DNA from: Oxalobacteraceae bacterium
GTDB taxonomy: Bacteria; Pseudomonadota; Gammaproteobacteria; Burkholderiales; Burkholderiaceae_D
DNA: 32,035 nucleotides
Direction: 5' to 3'
Assembly: GCA_030698225.1 (NCBI GenBank)
Contig: JAUYNR010000010.1
Location: 1-32,035, forward strand
The position numbers and the translations under genes were made by a program. Each line of letters starts with the position of its first letter. Position 1 is the first letter of the stretch. Shown here piece by piece: positions 1-7,236 of this stretch. The notes below the pieces were generated by a model, which saw only the letters and a program-made list of their open reading frames with translations, did no database searches and was not told the origin of the DNA.

Positions 1-170
1 TGTCCCCTGTCAACGCTTCGCCCCACACCTCACGATGTGCAACGCATGACTCGGGGTCAGAGTGATTCGCCATTTCTTCCCTGTATTGAACTTGCATCAA
101 CTACGATCTGCCAGCTTATGCTGGCGCACTATCTATTCAGCACACCACACTATTGGATCACTCTTAAAGT

Positions 171-253
171 CCGTCATCCCCGCGAAGGCGGGGACCCAGA
201 AACTGGTGCTTACCGGTGCGAAGTCTGGATTCCCGCCTTCGCGGGAATGACGG
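171..253. repeat. Dyad REP-like intergenic repeat
   Basis: Two near-complementary 30-base arms (171-200 and 224-253) surround a 23-base spacer. Each arm contains its own small hairpin, with a CCCCGC or CCCGC-type stem around a GAAG or CTTC turn. The whole element could fold into a long hairpin or cruciform. This layout, with the CGTCATTCCCGC...GCGGGAATGACG theme, matches the dispersed intergenic repeats common in beta- and gammaproteobacterial genomes. It lies just downstream of the diguanylate cyclase stop, so it may also act as that gene's terminator. No transposase is next to it. Confidence 0.75.
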
Positions 254-304
254 TTTTGAAGTTTTTGAGATGCTTCATAGAGGGCTGAGCAGATACGGAT
301 CGTG

Positions 305-1321
305 TCAAAAAAATTCCACCATGTCGTTCGATACCTCGGACTTCAGCTGGCCGTCCGCCACCAGCGTCTCGTAATAGCAGACCTGGTTCCTGCCGTGGGT
401 TTTTGCATGGTAGAGCGCCAGGTCCGCATGTCCGAGCACGACCACCGGGGTCGCGTTCGCGCCGATGCGGGTAAAGCCGATGCTGACGGTGACCTGGCCG
501 ACTTGCGGAAAATGATGCTGTTCGACATTGCTGCGAAAGCGCTGGAAAATGCGCTGCGCATCTTCCAGTGCGGCGGCCCGCAACAGAATCACGAATTCTT
601 CGCCGCCGAAGCGGAACAGGCCGTCATGCGGCCGGAACGAGGTGCGGATCAGGTTGGCCAGCAGCAGCAGGACTTCGTCGCCGTACAGGTGGCCGAATTC
701 GTCATTGACGCGCTTGAAAAAATCGATGTCGATTACCGCCAGCCACTGGTTCTGGTTCGCGTCGTGGTGCCGGCGCTCCTCCGGCTGCATCCCGGTTGGC
801 ATGTCGTACTGGGCCAGCGAGCGCAATATTTTCGAAAAATTCTCGTCAAAGGTCTTGCGGTTGAGCAGGTCGGTCAGGGAGTCGCGCTGGCTGTAATCGA
901 GCAGGCTGCGATGGTTGGCATAAATGGCGGTAATGGCCAGCGCCATCTCCAGCGTCGTGTGGTCGGATAGGGCGGGATTCCACAGTTCCAGGCAGGCGAC
1001 GAAATGACCATCGAGCCAGACGGGCAGCCACAATATGTGATTGCCGTCCGGCAATATTTTTTGGGCGCTGGTTTGATGTCTTTTGAGCGCGGCCGCCAGT
1101 TCCGGAGCCAGCGCGATGGATTTTTCGCGGCACGGCGCGTCATTGGATTGCTCGCAGGAGTTGACGTGCAGGCGTATTTCATCGCGTATCCGCAGCACTT
1201 CCCGTTTGCGCACCTGACTGGCCGCAGTCAGATCCGCCAGAGCCGCGATGAGCGCCGCGTCCAGTAATGCATGGTCGCGCTGCCGTGTGATCGACGTCAT
1301 GTGTTGCAGGAGGGCTTTCAT
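305..1321 (-). CDS. Diguanylate cyclase (GGDEF domain protein)
   Basis: Predicted to make cyclic di-GMP from two GTP in the cytoplasm. The GGDEF domain covers about residues 145-325 and carries the intact active-site motif RFGGEEF near residue 240. An RPHD allosteric I-site (RxxD) sits five residues before it, so product inhibition is expected. The first ~140 residues have no membrane segment and look GAF-like (segment with HILWLPVWLDGHFVACLELW), which would be a small-ligand or redox sensing module; this part is inferred. ATG at 1321 is preceded by GGAG at 6 bases; a TTG two codons upstream is possible but less well placed. The gene is monocistronic as far as visible, and the input signal is unknown. 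Confidence 0.93.
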   Translation of the reverse strand: MKALLQHMTSITRQRDHALLDAALIAALADLTAASQVRKREVLRIRDEIRLHVNSCEQSNDAPCREKSIALAPELAAALKRHQTSAQKILPDGNHILWLPVWLDGHFVACLELWNPALSDHTTLEMALAITAIYANHRSLLDYSQRDSLTDLLNRKTFDENFSKILRSLAQYDMPTGMQPEERRHHDANQNQWLAVIDIDFFKRVNDEFGHLYGDEVLLLLANLIRTSFRPHDGLFRFGGEEFVILLRAAALEDAQRIFQRFRSNVEQHHFPQVGQVTVSIGFTRIGANATPVVVLGHADLALYHAKTHGRNQVCYYETLVADGQLKSEVSNDMVEFF

Positions 1322-1647
1322 CCTCAACTCCTAGAGCGTATCGGCACAGAGCGGACCCATCCGGTGTGTATGCGCAAGTGTGTCGCAGCAAAATTCTGGA
1401 GATTGCTTAAGGCCGGGCCTTGCAGCCGGCACTGTCTGCGATCGTTATAGTTGTTGCTCGTGAGAATTTTGCAGAAAAGCAATTCTAGCCGAATCCCGGA
1501 TGGTAGTGCTGATCTATTTTTTCAGTCGATTTTCAGCGTTGGAATCATGTTAAACCTGCAGTCCAGTTCCGCATTTTGCAGCATCGCCCAGGCCGGCGGT
1601 ATCCGGCCAGGCCCGGTTTGATCAGGATAATTGCCGGGAATTTGCCG
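1322..1647. other. Intergenic stretch, no gene seen
   Basis: This 326-base gap lies between the start of the diguanylate cyclase and the stop of the ProQ-like gene, so it should hold the cyclase promoter and the ProQ terminator. I see no convincing coding frame and no clear sigma-70 pair. The only marked structure is the hairpin annotated at 1588-1611. Confidence 0.5.
1588..1611 (-). terminator. Possible terminator hairpin after proQ-like gene
   Basis: Arms CCAGGCCGG and CCGGCCAGG pair over 9 bp with one mismatch around a 6-base loop, about 40 bases past the stop of the ProQ-like gene. There is no following U-tract, so intrinsic termination is uncertain; it may be only a stable 3' end. Confidence 0.3.
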
Positions 1648-2091
1648 TCAGCTGCCGCTGCGCGAGAATTTTTCGGCGAGCTGGCTCAGCTTCTCGGTGT
1701 GTCGGCGCGCGGTTTGTTCGGCCTCGCGCACTGCTGCTTCGGCCTGACGTTCCGCCTTGCGCTGCTCTGCAACTTTCTTGAAGCGCTCGCGCAGGATTTC
1801 CGATGCATGGGCGCGATGTTCATCGGTGACTGCGTCGGCAGCGTTGCCATCGAGATCGAACCTGGCAGTCGCTTTTTCCATTCCCTTCAGGTAGCGCAGC
1901 GAATTCGTGTGGATTCCCAGTGCGATGCGCAAAACCTTGCGGCTAAGCTCTGGAAACTGCGCCATCAATTGTTTGTCGATACCGATTGCCAACGGCATGT
2001 ACTCGCGGAAAGCGGGGAATTTTTCCTGAAATTGCTTCAGCAGGACACGGGCGGTTTGGGCTGGACTGGGGGGTGGAGTAGGGGTGTTCAT
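1648..2091 (-). CDS. ProQ/FinO family RNA-binding protein
   Basis: A 147-residue protein with the ProQ/FinO fold at about residues 10-115 (pattern KFPAFREYMPLAIGIDKQL, then ALGIHTNSLRYLKGM...ARFDLDGN). A charged alpha-helical tail rich in Arg, Glu and Ala follows (about residues 100-147). Family members bind structured RNAs, especially sRNAs and mRNA 3' ends, and act as RNA chaperones. The short length fits the minimal one-domain ProQ/NMB1681 type better than the long enterobacterial ProQ. The start is taken as ATG 2091; a TTG directly before it cannot be excluded, and no clear Shine-Dalgarno is visible. It lies 60 bases after the lysR stop on the same strand, so cotranscription is possible. 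Confidence 0.87.
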   Translation of the reverse strand: MNTPTPPPSPAQTARVLLKQFQEKFPAFREYMPLAIGIDKQLMAQFPELSRKVLRIALGIHTNSLRYLKGMEKATARFDLDGNAADAVTDEHRAHASEILRERFKKVAEQRKAERQAEAAVREAEQTARRHTEKLSQLAEKFSRSGS

Positions 2092-2151
2092 CAACGGTAA
2101 TCATGGATTGAGTGTTCAGGGGGGATGAGCATAGCACGCAGTCGGCCGGAT

Positions 2152-3087
2152 TTATCGCGAATCGGTCGCAGCGGAATCTGCGCTGGTGTTCCACTCATGT
2201 TCTTCGACAAAACCGAACAGGAACTCCATGAAGCTTTGCGCGGCAGGCGATAGCGATCTGCCGTTCCTGGTAAAAACCAGAAACTTGCGCGTCAGCCCGG
2301 GGTCGTGCAGCAGGCGCATCTGCAATTGGTACAGTCTTACCAGCGATCCGGCATACGGCAGGCAGGCGGTGATGCCGAGGTTGGCACTGACCATGCTCAG
2401 CGCGGTGGTCATGAAGGTCACTTCATTGCTCGGGTTCAGGGTCAGGTCGCGCAACGACGCATGCAAATCGAGCGTGAGCCTCTCGGCAAACTGCCCCTGC
2501 AAGGTAATGAACGGAAAGCGCACCGCGTCGGCCCAGCTGATCCGTTGCTGCTGCTGCAGCGGATGATGCTTCGGGAACACCAGCACGAAAGGCATTTCAA
2601 ACAGCGTTCTGGCAGTGATTTCCGGCGTCGGCTCGCGCTCCGGGCCGATCCCGAAATCGACTTCTCCGCTCAATACCCGCGCCGGGACAGTTTCAACAGC
2701 GCAATCAGTCAGGCGTATCTGCACTTCCGGATGCTCTGCCTTGTAGGCCGCGATGACCTCGGGCAGCAGCGTGCAGGACATCAGTTGCGGCGCCGCTATC
2801 CGCACCACGCCCTTCTTCAGCGCCTTCAGATTGCTGATGTCAGCCAGCGCCCCGTCCAGATCCTGCACGATCTTCTGGATCAGCGGATAAAACTCGCGCC
2901 CCACCTCGGACAATTGGATCTTGCGCGTGCTGCGGTCGACCAGTTGCACGCCCAAGGCCAGTTCCAGCTCCTTGATAAGTCCGCTCAGTGCGGATTGCGT
3001 GACATGCATCGAGTCCGCCGCATGGGTAAAGCTGCCGATCCGGGCCAGGGCGACGAAGGCGCGCAATTGCCGCAGGGTTACATTCAT
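2152..3087 (-). CDS. LysR-type transcriptional regulator
   Basis: A 311-residue LysR regulator. The winged helix-turn-helix occupies residues 1-60 (LRQLRAFVALARIGSFTHAA, then VTQSALSGLIKELE). The periplasmic-binding-protein-like effector domain follows from about residue 90 to 300. The length is typical of the family. It is divergent from the VOC-FAH-MaiA operon across a 117-base gap, the standard arrangement for a LysR activator of its neighbour, so it probably senses an intermediate of that pathway. The effector cannot be deduced from sequence. ATG 3087 is the natural family start. Confidence 0.95.
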   Translation of the reverse strand: MNVTLRQLRAFVALARIGSFTHAADSMHVTQSALSGLIKELELALGVQLVDRSTRKIQLSEVGREFYPLIQKIVQDLDGALADISNLKALKKGVVRIAAPQLMSCTLLPEVIAAYKAEHPEVQIRLTDCAVETVPARVLSGEVDFGIGPEREPTPEITARTLFEMPFVLVFPKHHPLQQQQRISWADAVRFPFITLQGQFAERLTLDLHASLRDLTLNPSNEVTFMTTALSMVSANLGITACLPYAGSLVRLYQLQMRLLHDPGLTRKFLVFTRNGRSLSPAAQSFMEFLFGFVEEHEWNTSADSAATDSR

Positions 3088-3121
3088 AAGCTTGTCTTAT
3101 AAATCCATTTGAAAATATCGT

Positions 3122-3150
3122 TTGAATGATAGTTGAAGTTCGACTTTAAT
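3122..3150 (+). promoter_or_regulatory. Predicted sigma-70 promoter with LysR-type dyad
   Basis: TTGAAT (3122-3127) and TTTAAT (3145-3150) are separated by 17 bases, giving a credible promoter for the VOC-FAH-MaiA operon. An imperfect palindrome AGTTGAA-G-TTCGACT (3131-3145, 6 of 7 pairs) lies in the spacer, and a second TATC-N8-GATA dyad (3116-3131) overlaps the -35. These are good candidates for LysR binding; assignment is by position only. Confidence 0.5.
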
Positions 3151-3204
3151 GTACGCAGGAAGTCGTGAAGTCCGTCATCAACCACACCATTACCGGAGAC
3201 GTAA

Positions 3205-3747
3205 ATGAAGATCAAGAAAATTCACCATGTAGCGTATCGCTGCATCGATGCAAAACAGACGGTCGAGTGGTACGGCAAATACCTGAACATGGATTTCGTG
3301 CTGGCGATCGCCGAAGACCGGGTGCCGTCGACCGGAGAACCCGACCCCTACATGCACATCTTCCTGGACGCCGGCGGCGGCAATGTGCTGGCCTTCTTCG
3401 AGCTGCCGAACCAGGCGCCGATGGACCGCGACCGCAATACGCCGGCCTGGACCCAGCATCTGGCGATGGAAGTCGGCTCAATCGAGGAGATGATGGATGC
3501 CAAGCAGCGCATGGAGGCGGACGGCATCGAAGTGATCGGTCCGACCGACCATACGATCTTCAAATCGATCTACTTCTTCGACCCCAGCGGCCACCGGCTG
3601 GAACTCGCGGTCAATACCGGCACGCCGGAAATGATGCAGAAACTCGACGACGTCAAGTGGGAGATGATCAATGAATGGGCGCGCACCAAGAAAGCGCCGA
3701 AGCACGCGGCCTGGATGCACGACGGCAGCTATTCGGCAAAAGAGTGA
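3205..3747 (+). CDS. VOC-fold metalloenzyme, possible ring-cleavage dioxygenase
   Basis: A 180-residue vicinal-oxygen-chelate (glyoxalase/extradiol dioxygenase superfamily) protein made of two beta-alpha-beta3 modules. Candidate metal ligands are His8 (IHHVAY), His85 (TQHLAMEV) and Glu133 (HRLELAV). They sit at the first strand of each module and the last strand, as in the 2-His-1-Glu triad of VOC ring-cleavage enzymes. The DPSGH turn before Glu133 is typical of the family. It is the first gene of an operon with a fumarylacetoacetase-type hydrolase and a maleylacetoacetate-isomerase-type GST, 18 bases before the next gene. A role as the dioxygenase feeding them is inference; a glyoxalase or isomerase remains possible. 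GGAG lies 6 bases before the ATG. Confidence 0.85.
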   Translation: MKIKKIHHVAYRCIDAKQTVEWYGKYLNMDFVLAIAEDRVPSTGEPDPYMHIFLDAGGGNVLAFFELPNQAPMDRDRNTPAWTQHLAMEVGSIEEMMDAKQRMEADGIEVIGPTDHTIFKSIYFFDPSGHRLELAVNTGTPEMMQKLDDVKWEMINEWARTKKAPKHAAWMHDGSYSAKE

Positions 3748-3765
3748 AGTAAAAGGAATAAATCG

Positions 3766-4788
3766 ATGAAACTAGCCACCCTGAAAACCGGCGGCCGCGA
3801 TGGCACGCTGGTGGTCGTCAGCCGCGACCTGAGCCTGTGCCGGACCGTACCCGAGATCGCGCGTAGCCTGCAAGCGGCGCTGGACGACTGGGACCGCATC
3901 GCGCCGCAACTGGCCGCAGTCTATGCGGCGCTGAATAGCGGCGCAGCCGCCGGCGCACTGCCGTTCGACCAGCGGCTGTGCCATTCGCCGCTGCCGCGCG
4001 CCTACCAGTGGGCCGACGGTTCGGCCTACATCAACCATGTGGAACTGGTGCGCCGCGCGCGCGGCGCCGAGCTGCCCGCTTCGTTCTGGACCGACCCGCT
4101 GATGTATCAGGGCGGCTCGGATTCCTTCATCGGCCCGCATGACCCGATCCATGCGCTGTCGGAAGACTGGGGCATCGATCTGGAAGCTGAGGTGGCGGTG
4201 ATCAGCGGCGATCTGGCGATGGGCGCCAGCCCGGCCGAATGCGCGCAGGCGATCCGCCTGGTGCTGCTGGTCAACGACGTGTCGCTGCGCAAGCTGATTC
4301 CGGCCGAGCTGGCCAAGGGCTTCGGCTTCTTCCAGTCCAAGGCGGCCAGCGCATTTTCCCCGGTGGCGGTCACGCCGGACGAGCTGGGCGACGCCTGGCA
4401 GGACGCCAAGGTCCATCTGCCGTTGGTGGTGCACCTGAACCGCAAACCGTTCGGCAAGCCCGATGCCGGCGTTGACATGACCTTCAACTTCGGCCAGCTG
4501 CTGGCGCACGTGGCCAAGACCCGCGAGGTGGAAGCCGGTTCGATCATCGGTTCCGGCACCGTGTCCAACAAACAGGGCAGTCTGTTCGGTTCCAGCATCG
4601 AAAACGGCGGCGTCGGTTACTGCTGCCTGGCCGAAGTGCGGATGTACGAAACCATCGAGAGCGGTGCGCCGCAGACCGACTTCCTGAAGTTCGGCGACAG
4701 CGTGCGGATCGAAATGTTCGACCCGCAGGGCGACAGCATTTTCGGCGCGATCGAGCAGACGGTGGCGCGCTATCCCACGCGCGGCTGA
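3766..4788 (+). CDS. Fumarylacetoacetate hydrolase family protein
   Basis: A 340-residue FAH-superfamily hydrolase. In the known pathway the enzyme cleaves the C-C bond of fumarylacetoacetate (or a fumaryl-pyruvate analogue) to fumarate plus a keto acid, using a divalent metal. The carboxylate ligands are visible as Glu140 and Glu142 (IDLEAEVAVI) and Asp171 (LLVNDVSLRK), with the FAH glycine-rich GSGTVSNKQGS segment near residue 265. The length fits the bacterial two-domain form and is longer than the ~230-residue fumarylpyruvate hydrolases, favouring a homogentisate-like substrate. AAGGA lies 8 bases upstream of the ATG. Second gene of the operon, between the VOC protein and maiA. Confidence 0.92.
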   Translation: MKLATLKTGGRDGTLVVVSRDLSLCRTVPEIARSLQAALDDWDRIAPQLAAVYAALNSGAAAGALPFDQRLCHSPLPRAYQWADGSAYINHVELVRRARGAELPASFWTDPLMYQGGSDSFIGPHDPIHALSEDWGIDLEAEVAVISGDLAMGASPAECAQAIRLVLLVNDVSLRKLIPAELAKGFGFFQSKAASAFSPVAVTPDELGDAWQDAKVHLPLVVHLNRKPFGKPDAGVDMTFNFGQLLAHVAKTREVEAGSIIGSGTVSNKQGSLFGSSIENGGVGYCCLAEVRMYETIESGAPQTDFLKFGDSVRIEMFDPQGDSIFGAIEQTVARYPTRG

Positions 4789-4818
4789 GATGCGGGACGC
4801 TGATAGGGAGTTGCCCTC

Positions 4819-5466
4819 ATGCTGAAGCTCTACACCTACTTTCGCAGCTCGGCCGCCTACCGGGTCCGGATCGCCCTGAACCTGAAGGGGCTGGCGTACC
4901 AGAGCGTCCCGGTCCATCTGCTGAAAAGCGGCGGCGAACATCTGCAGGACGGCTACCGCGCGATCAACCCCGGCGCGATGCTGCCCAGCCTGCAGGATGG
5001 CGACGCGATCCTGACCCAGTCGCTGGCGATCCTGGAATACCTGGAAGAAGTCTACCCGGACAGCGCGCTGCTTCCCGCCGATCCGCTGGGCCGGGCCAGG
5101 GTACGGGCGTTGGCGCTGACCGTCGCCTGCGACATCCACCCGATCAACAATCTGCGGGTGCTCAAGTATCTCGGCGGCACGCTGCATCTGTCCGACGAGG
5201 CCAAGACCGAGTGGTACCGGCACTGGGTGCGGCAAGGCCTGGCCATCATCGAAACCCATCTGGCGCGCGACCCGCAAACGGCTACCTTCTGCCACGGCGC
5301 CACTCCGACGCTGGCCGACTGCTGCCTGATTCCGCAGGTATTCAATGCGCAGCGCTTCCAGGTCGATGTGTCCGCCTACCCGACCATCGCGGCCATCCAT
5401 GCGCGCTGCTCCGGCTTGCCGGCCTTCATCGCCGCCCACCCGGCGCAGCAGCCTGACGCCGAGTAG
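4819..5466 (+). CDS. maiA: Maleylacetoacetate isomerase (zeta-class GST)
   Basis: A 215-residue zeta-class glutathione transferase. The N-terminal thioredoxin-like domain carries the zeta signature FRSSAAYRVRIALNLKG (about residues 8-24), with the usual cysteine replaced by alanine as in many bacterial members. TQSLAILEYLEE is the glutathione gamma-Glu binding site. The C-terminal helical domain contains DIHPINNLRVLKYL. It is expected to isomerise maleylacetoacetate or maleylpyruvate to the fumaryl form with glutathione as cofactor, supplying the upstream FAH hydrolase. It lies 30 bases after the hydrolase stop and is the last gene before the hairpin at 5472-5536. Sequence cannot separate maleylacetoacetate from maleylpyruvate. 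Confidence 0.9.
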   Translation: MLKLYTYFRSSAAYRVRIALNLKGLAYQSVPVHLLKSGGEHLQDGYRAINPGAMLPSLQDGDAILTQSLAILEYLEEVYPDSALLPADPLGRARVRALALTVACDIHPINNLRVLKYLGGTLHLSDEAKTEWYRHWVRQGLAIIETHLARDPQTATFCHGATPTLADCCLIPQVFNAQRFQVDVSAYPTIAAIHARCSGLPAFIAAHPAQQPDAE

Positions 5467-5471
5467 AAATA

Positions 5472-5536
5472 CGGAACGGCGAGCGCGCGCATCAATGCAG
5501 GACTGACCGGTCCGGATTGATGCGCTGCACGTTCCG
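5472..5536. terminator. Large stem-loop after maiA, before arsR
   Basis: Nested inverted repeats: outer arms CGGAACG (5472-5478) and CGTTCCG (5530-5536), and inner arms GCGCATCAAT (5487-5496) and ATTGATGCGC (5516-5525), both perfect. There is no U-tract, so it could be a rho-assisted terminator, an mRNA 3' stabiliser or a dyad repeat. It separates the VOC-FAH-MaiA operon from the arsR promoter. Confidence 0.5.
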
Positions 5537-5541
5537 CATAT

Positions 5542-5589
5542 ATATCGTAATATAGCGATATTAATTTCACAGAATCGCAATATTTGATT
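5542..5589 (+). promoter_or_regulatory. Candidate ArsR operators in the arsR promoter
   Basis: ATATCG-N8-CGATAT (5542-5561) is a perfect 6-bp dyad in an AT-rich stretch typical of ArsR/SmtB sites. AATC-N9-GATT (5573-5589) is a weaker second dyad just before the start codon. The word GCGATATTAA at 5555-5564 recurs upstream of the CoA-transferase gene at 7093-7102. The location suggests autorepression. Confidence 0.5.
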
Positions 5590-5603
5590 CAGCAAAAAGC
5601 GAA

Positions 5604-5915
5604 ATGACTATGATGGACTTCGACGCAATTCACAAGGCACTGGCCAATCCGGTGCGGCGGCAGATACTCGGCTGGCTTAAAGAACCCGCGCGCTATTTTT
5701 CCGAGCAGGCGTATCCGCTCGAGCTGGGCGTCTGTGCGGGCTTGATCCATCAGCGCGCCGGGCTGTCCCAGTCGACCGTCTCCGCGCATCTGGCGATCTT
5801 GCAGCAGGCAGAACTTGTTACCGCAAAACGGGTCGGTCAATGGATTTTTTTCAGCCGCAATGAAGCGACGATCGCGGCTTTTCGTGCGCATATCAATGAC
5901 GATCTGTGCGCATGA
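5604..5915 (+). CDS. ArsR/SmtB family transcriptional repressor
   Basis: A 103-residue winged-helix protein: the DNA-recognition segment AGLSQSTVSAHLAILQQAELV (about residues 50-70) and the following wing KRVGQWIFFSRNE are ArsR-like. The N-terminus LANPVRRQILGWL matches the family's first helix. No ELCVCDL metal-binding motif is present. It has two cysteines, one in ELGVCAGLIH before the recognition helix and one near the C-terminus. Together with the alkene reductase gene 55 bases downstream, this suggests a reactive electrophile or redox signal rather than a metal; that is inference from context. It probably controls itself and the reductase, and perhaps the CoA-transferase at 7237 through a shared operator word. 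Confidence 0.9.
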   Translation: MTMMDFDAIHKALANPVRRQILGWLKEPARYFSEQAYPLELGVCAGLIHQRAGLSQSTVSAHLAILQQAELVTAKRVGQWIFFSRNEATIAAFRAHINDDLCA

Positions 5916-5970
5916 GGATGCCCGGCTGCAGTATCGATTCGAACCCCTCCCAACCTGATAGGAACTGACC

Positions 5971-7026
5971 ATGACCATACTCTTTGATCCGATCAAGATC
6001 GGCGACCTGAATCTGCCGAATCGCATCATCATGGCGCCGCTGACACGCTCGCGCGCAGTCGGCGCGGGGCGGGTGCCGAACGCGCTGATGGCGCAATACT
6101 ATGCGCAACGCGCATCGGCCGGCCTGATCATCAGCGAGGCCACTGCGGTGTCGCCGCAAGGCGTCGGTTATGCCGATACGCCAGGCATCTGGTCCGGCGC
6201 GCAGGTGGCCGGATGGCGGCAGGTGACCGACGCGGTGCACGCTGCCGGCGGGCGCATCGTGCTGCAGCTGTGGCATGTCGGCCGCATCTCGGACCCGATC
6301 TTCCTGGATGGCGCGCTGCCGGTTGCGCCGAGCGCGATTGCGGCAAAAGGACATGTCAGCCTGGTGCGTCCGGTGCGCGATTATGTGACCCCGAGAGCGC
6401 TCGAACTGGCGGAAATTCCCGGCATCGTCGCGGCTTTCCGCGCCGGCGCCGAAAACGCCAAGGCGGCCAATTTTGACGGCGTCGAGGTGCACGGCGCGAA
6501 CGGTTATCTGCTCGATCAGTTCTTGCAGGACGGCAGCAACCGGCGCACCGACATCTATGGCGGACCGCTGGAAAACCGGGCCCGCCTGATGCTGGAAGTG
6601 ACCGATGCCTGCATCGCGGTGTGGGGCGCGGCGCGGGTCGGCATGCACCTGGCGCCGGCCTGCGATGCGCACAGCATGGGCGACTCCGATCCGGCCGCAA
6701 CGTTCGGCTATGTCGCGCGCGAACTGGGCAAACGCGGCATCGCCTTCATCTGCGCGCGCGAAGCGCAAAGCGAAAACCGTCTCGGGCCGCAACTGAAGAA
6801 GGCATTCGGCGGCGTCTACATCGCCAATCAGCAATTGACCAAGGCCAGCGCCGGGCAGCTGCTGGCGGCGGGCGAGGCCGATGCGGTGGCGTTCGGCCAA
6901 TTGTTCATCGCCAACCCGGACCTGCCGCGCCGGCTGCAGACCAATGCGCCGTTGAATGCACCGAATCCCGCCACCTTCTATCAGCCGACCCCGGAAGGCT
7001 ACATCGACTATCCGGCCCTGGCGTGA
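5971..7026 (+). CDS. Old yellow enzyme family alkene reductase
   Basis: A 351-residue FMN-dependent TIM-barrel ene-reductase of the NemA/OYE family. Visible hallmarks are MAPLTRSRA with FMN-contacting Thr25, LQLWHVGR (residues 98-105), the substrate-binding pair His174 and Asn177 in VEVHGANGY, the proton-donor Tyr179, and DIYGGPLENRAR (residues 194-205). It reduces activated C=C bonds of enones, quinones, maleimides or nitro compounds with NAD(P)H. Its position behind an ArsR repressor recalls the nemR-nemA logic of electrophile detoxification. The physiological substrate is unknown; reduction of an unsaturated intermediate from the neighbouring aromatic pathway is possible. Confidence 0.95.
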   Translation: MTILFDPIKIGDLNLPNRIIMAPLTRSRAVGAGRVPNALMAQYYAQRASAGLIISEATAVSPQGVGYADTPGIWSGAQVAGWRQVTDAVHAAGGRIVLQLWHVGRISDPIFLDGALPVAPSAIAAKGHVSLVRPVRDYVTPRALELAEIPGIVAAFRAGAENAKAANFDGVEVHGANGYLLDQFLQDGSNRRTDIYGGPLENRARLMLEVTDACIAVWGAARVGMHLAPACDAHSMGDSDPAATFGYVARELGKRGIAFICAREAQSENRLGPQLKKAFGGVYIANQQLTKASAGQLLAAGEADAVAFGQLFIANPDLPRRLQTNAPLNAPNPATFYQPTPEGYIDYPALA

Positions 7027-7081
7027 CCTTGCACAGCACTGGTTTTTGATGGAGTATAGGAAAAAACATGCCATTTTTCGC

Positions 7082-7102
7082 ATATTAATAGTGCGATATT
7101 AA
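7082..7102 (+). promoter_or_regulatory. Candidate ArsR operator upstream of the CoA-transferase
   Basis: ATATTAATAGTGCGATAT (7082-7099) resembles the arsR-promoter dyad, and the 10-mer GCGATATTAA (7093-7102) is identical to 5555-5564. It lies 135 bases before the CoA-transferase start in an AT-rich segment. Binding by the upstream ArsR protein is inferred from the repeated word only. Confidence 0.4.
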
Positions 7103-7236
7103 AAATACATAATTCAGTATATTGCATGATGCAGGGTGGGAACGGTTGCGCCGCGCCCACCCTGCGAATTTTCGATGGACATTGTTTTTTGCGATAATTA
7201 ACATGCGTATCTGATCGACATCGAGAAAGCACCACC

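Noticed and set aside
3772..5595. 607-residue open frame on the minus strand opposite the FAH and maiA genes
   Set aside because: Mirror of GC-rich codon bias: the plus strand carries two clear enzyme families with good ribosome sites, and the antisense product has low-complexity Arg/Gln/Ala composition.
5893..7083. 396-residue minus-strand frame opposite the alkene reductase
   Set aside because: Shadow of the OYE gene, whose motifs are all intact on the plus strand.
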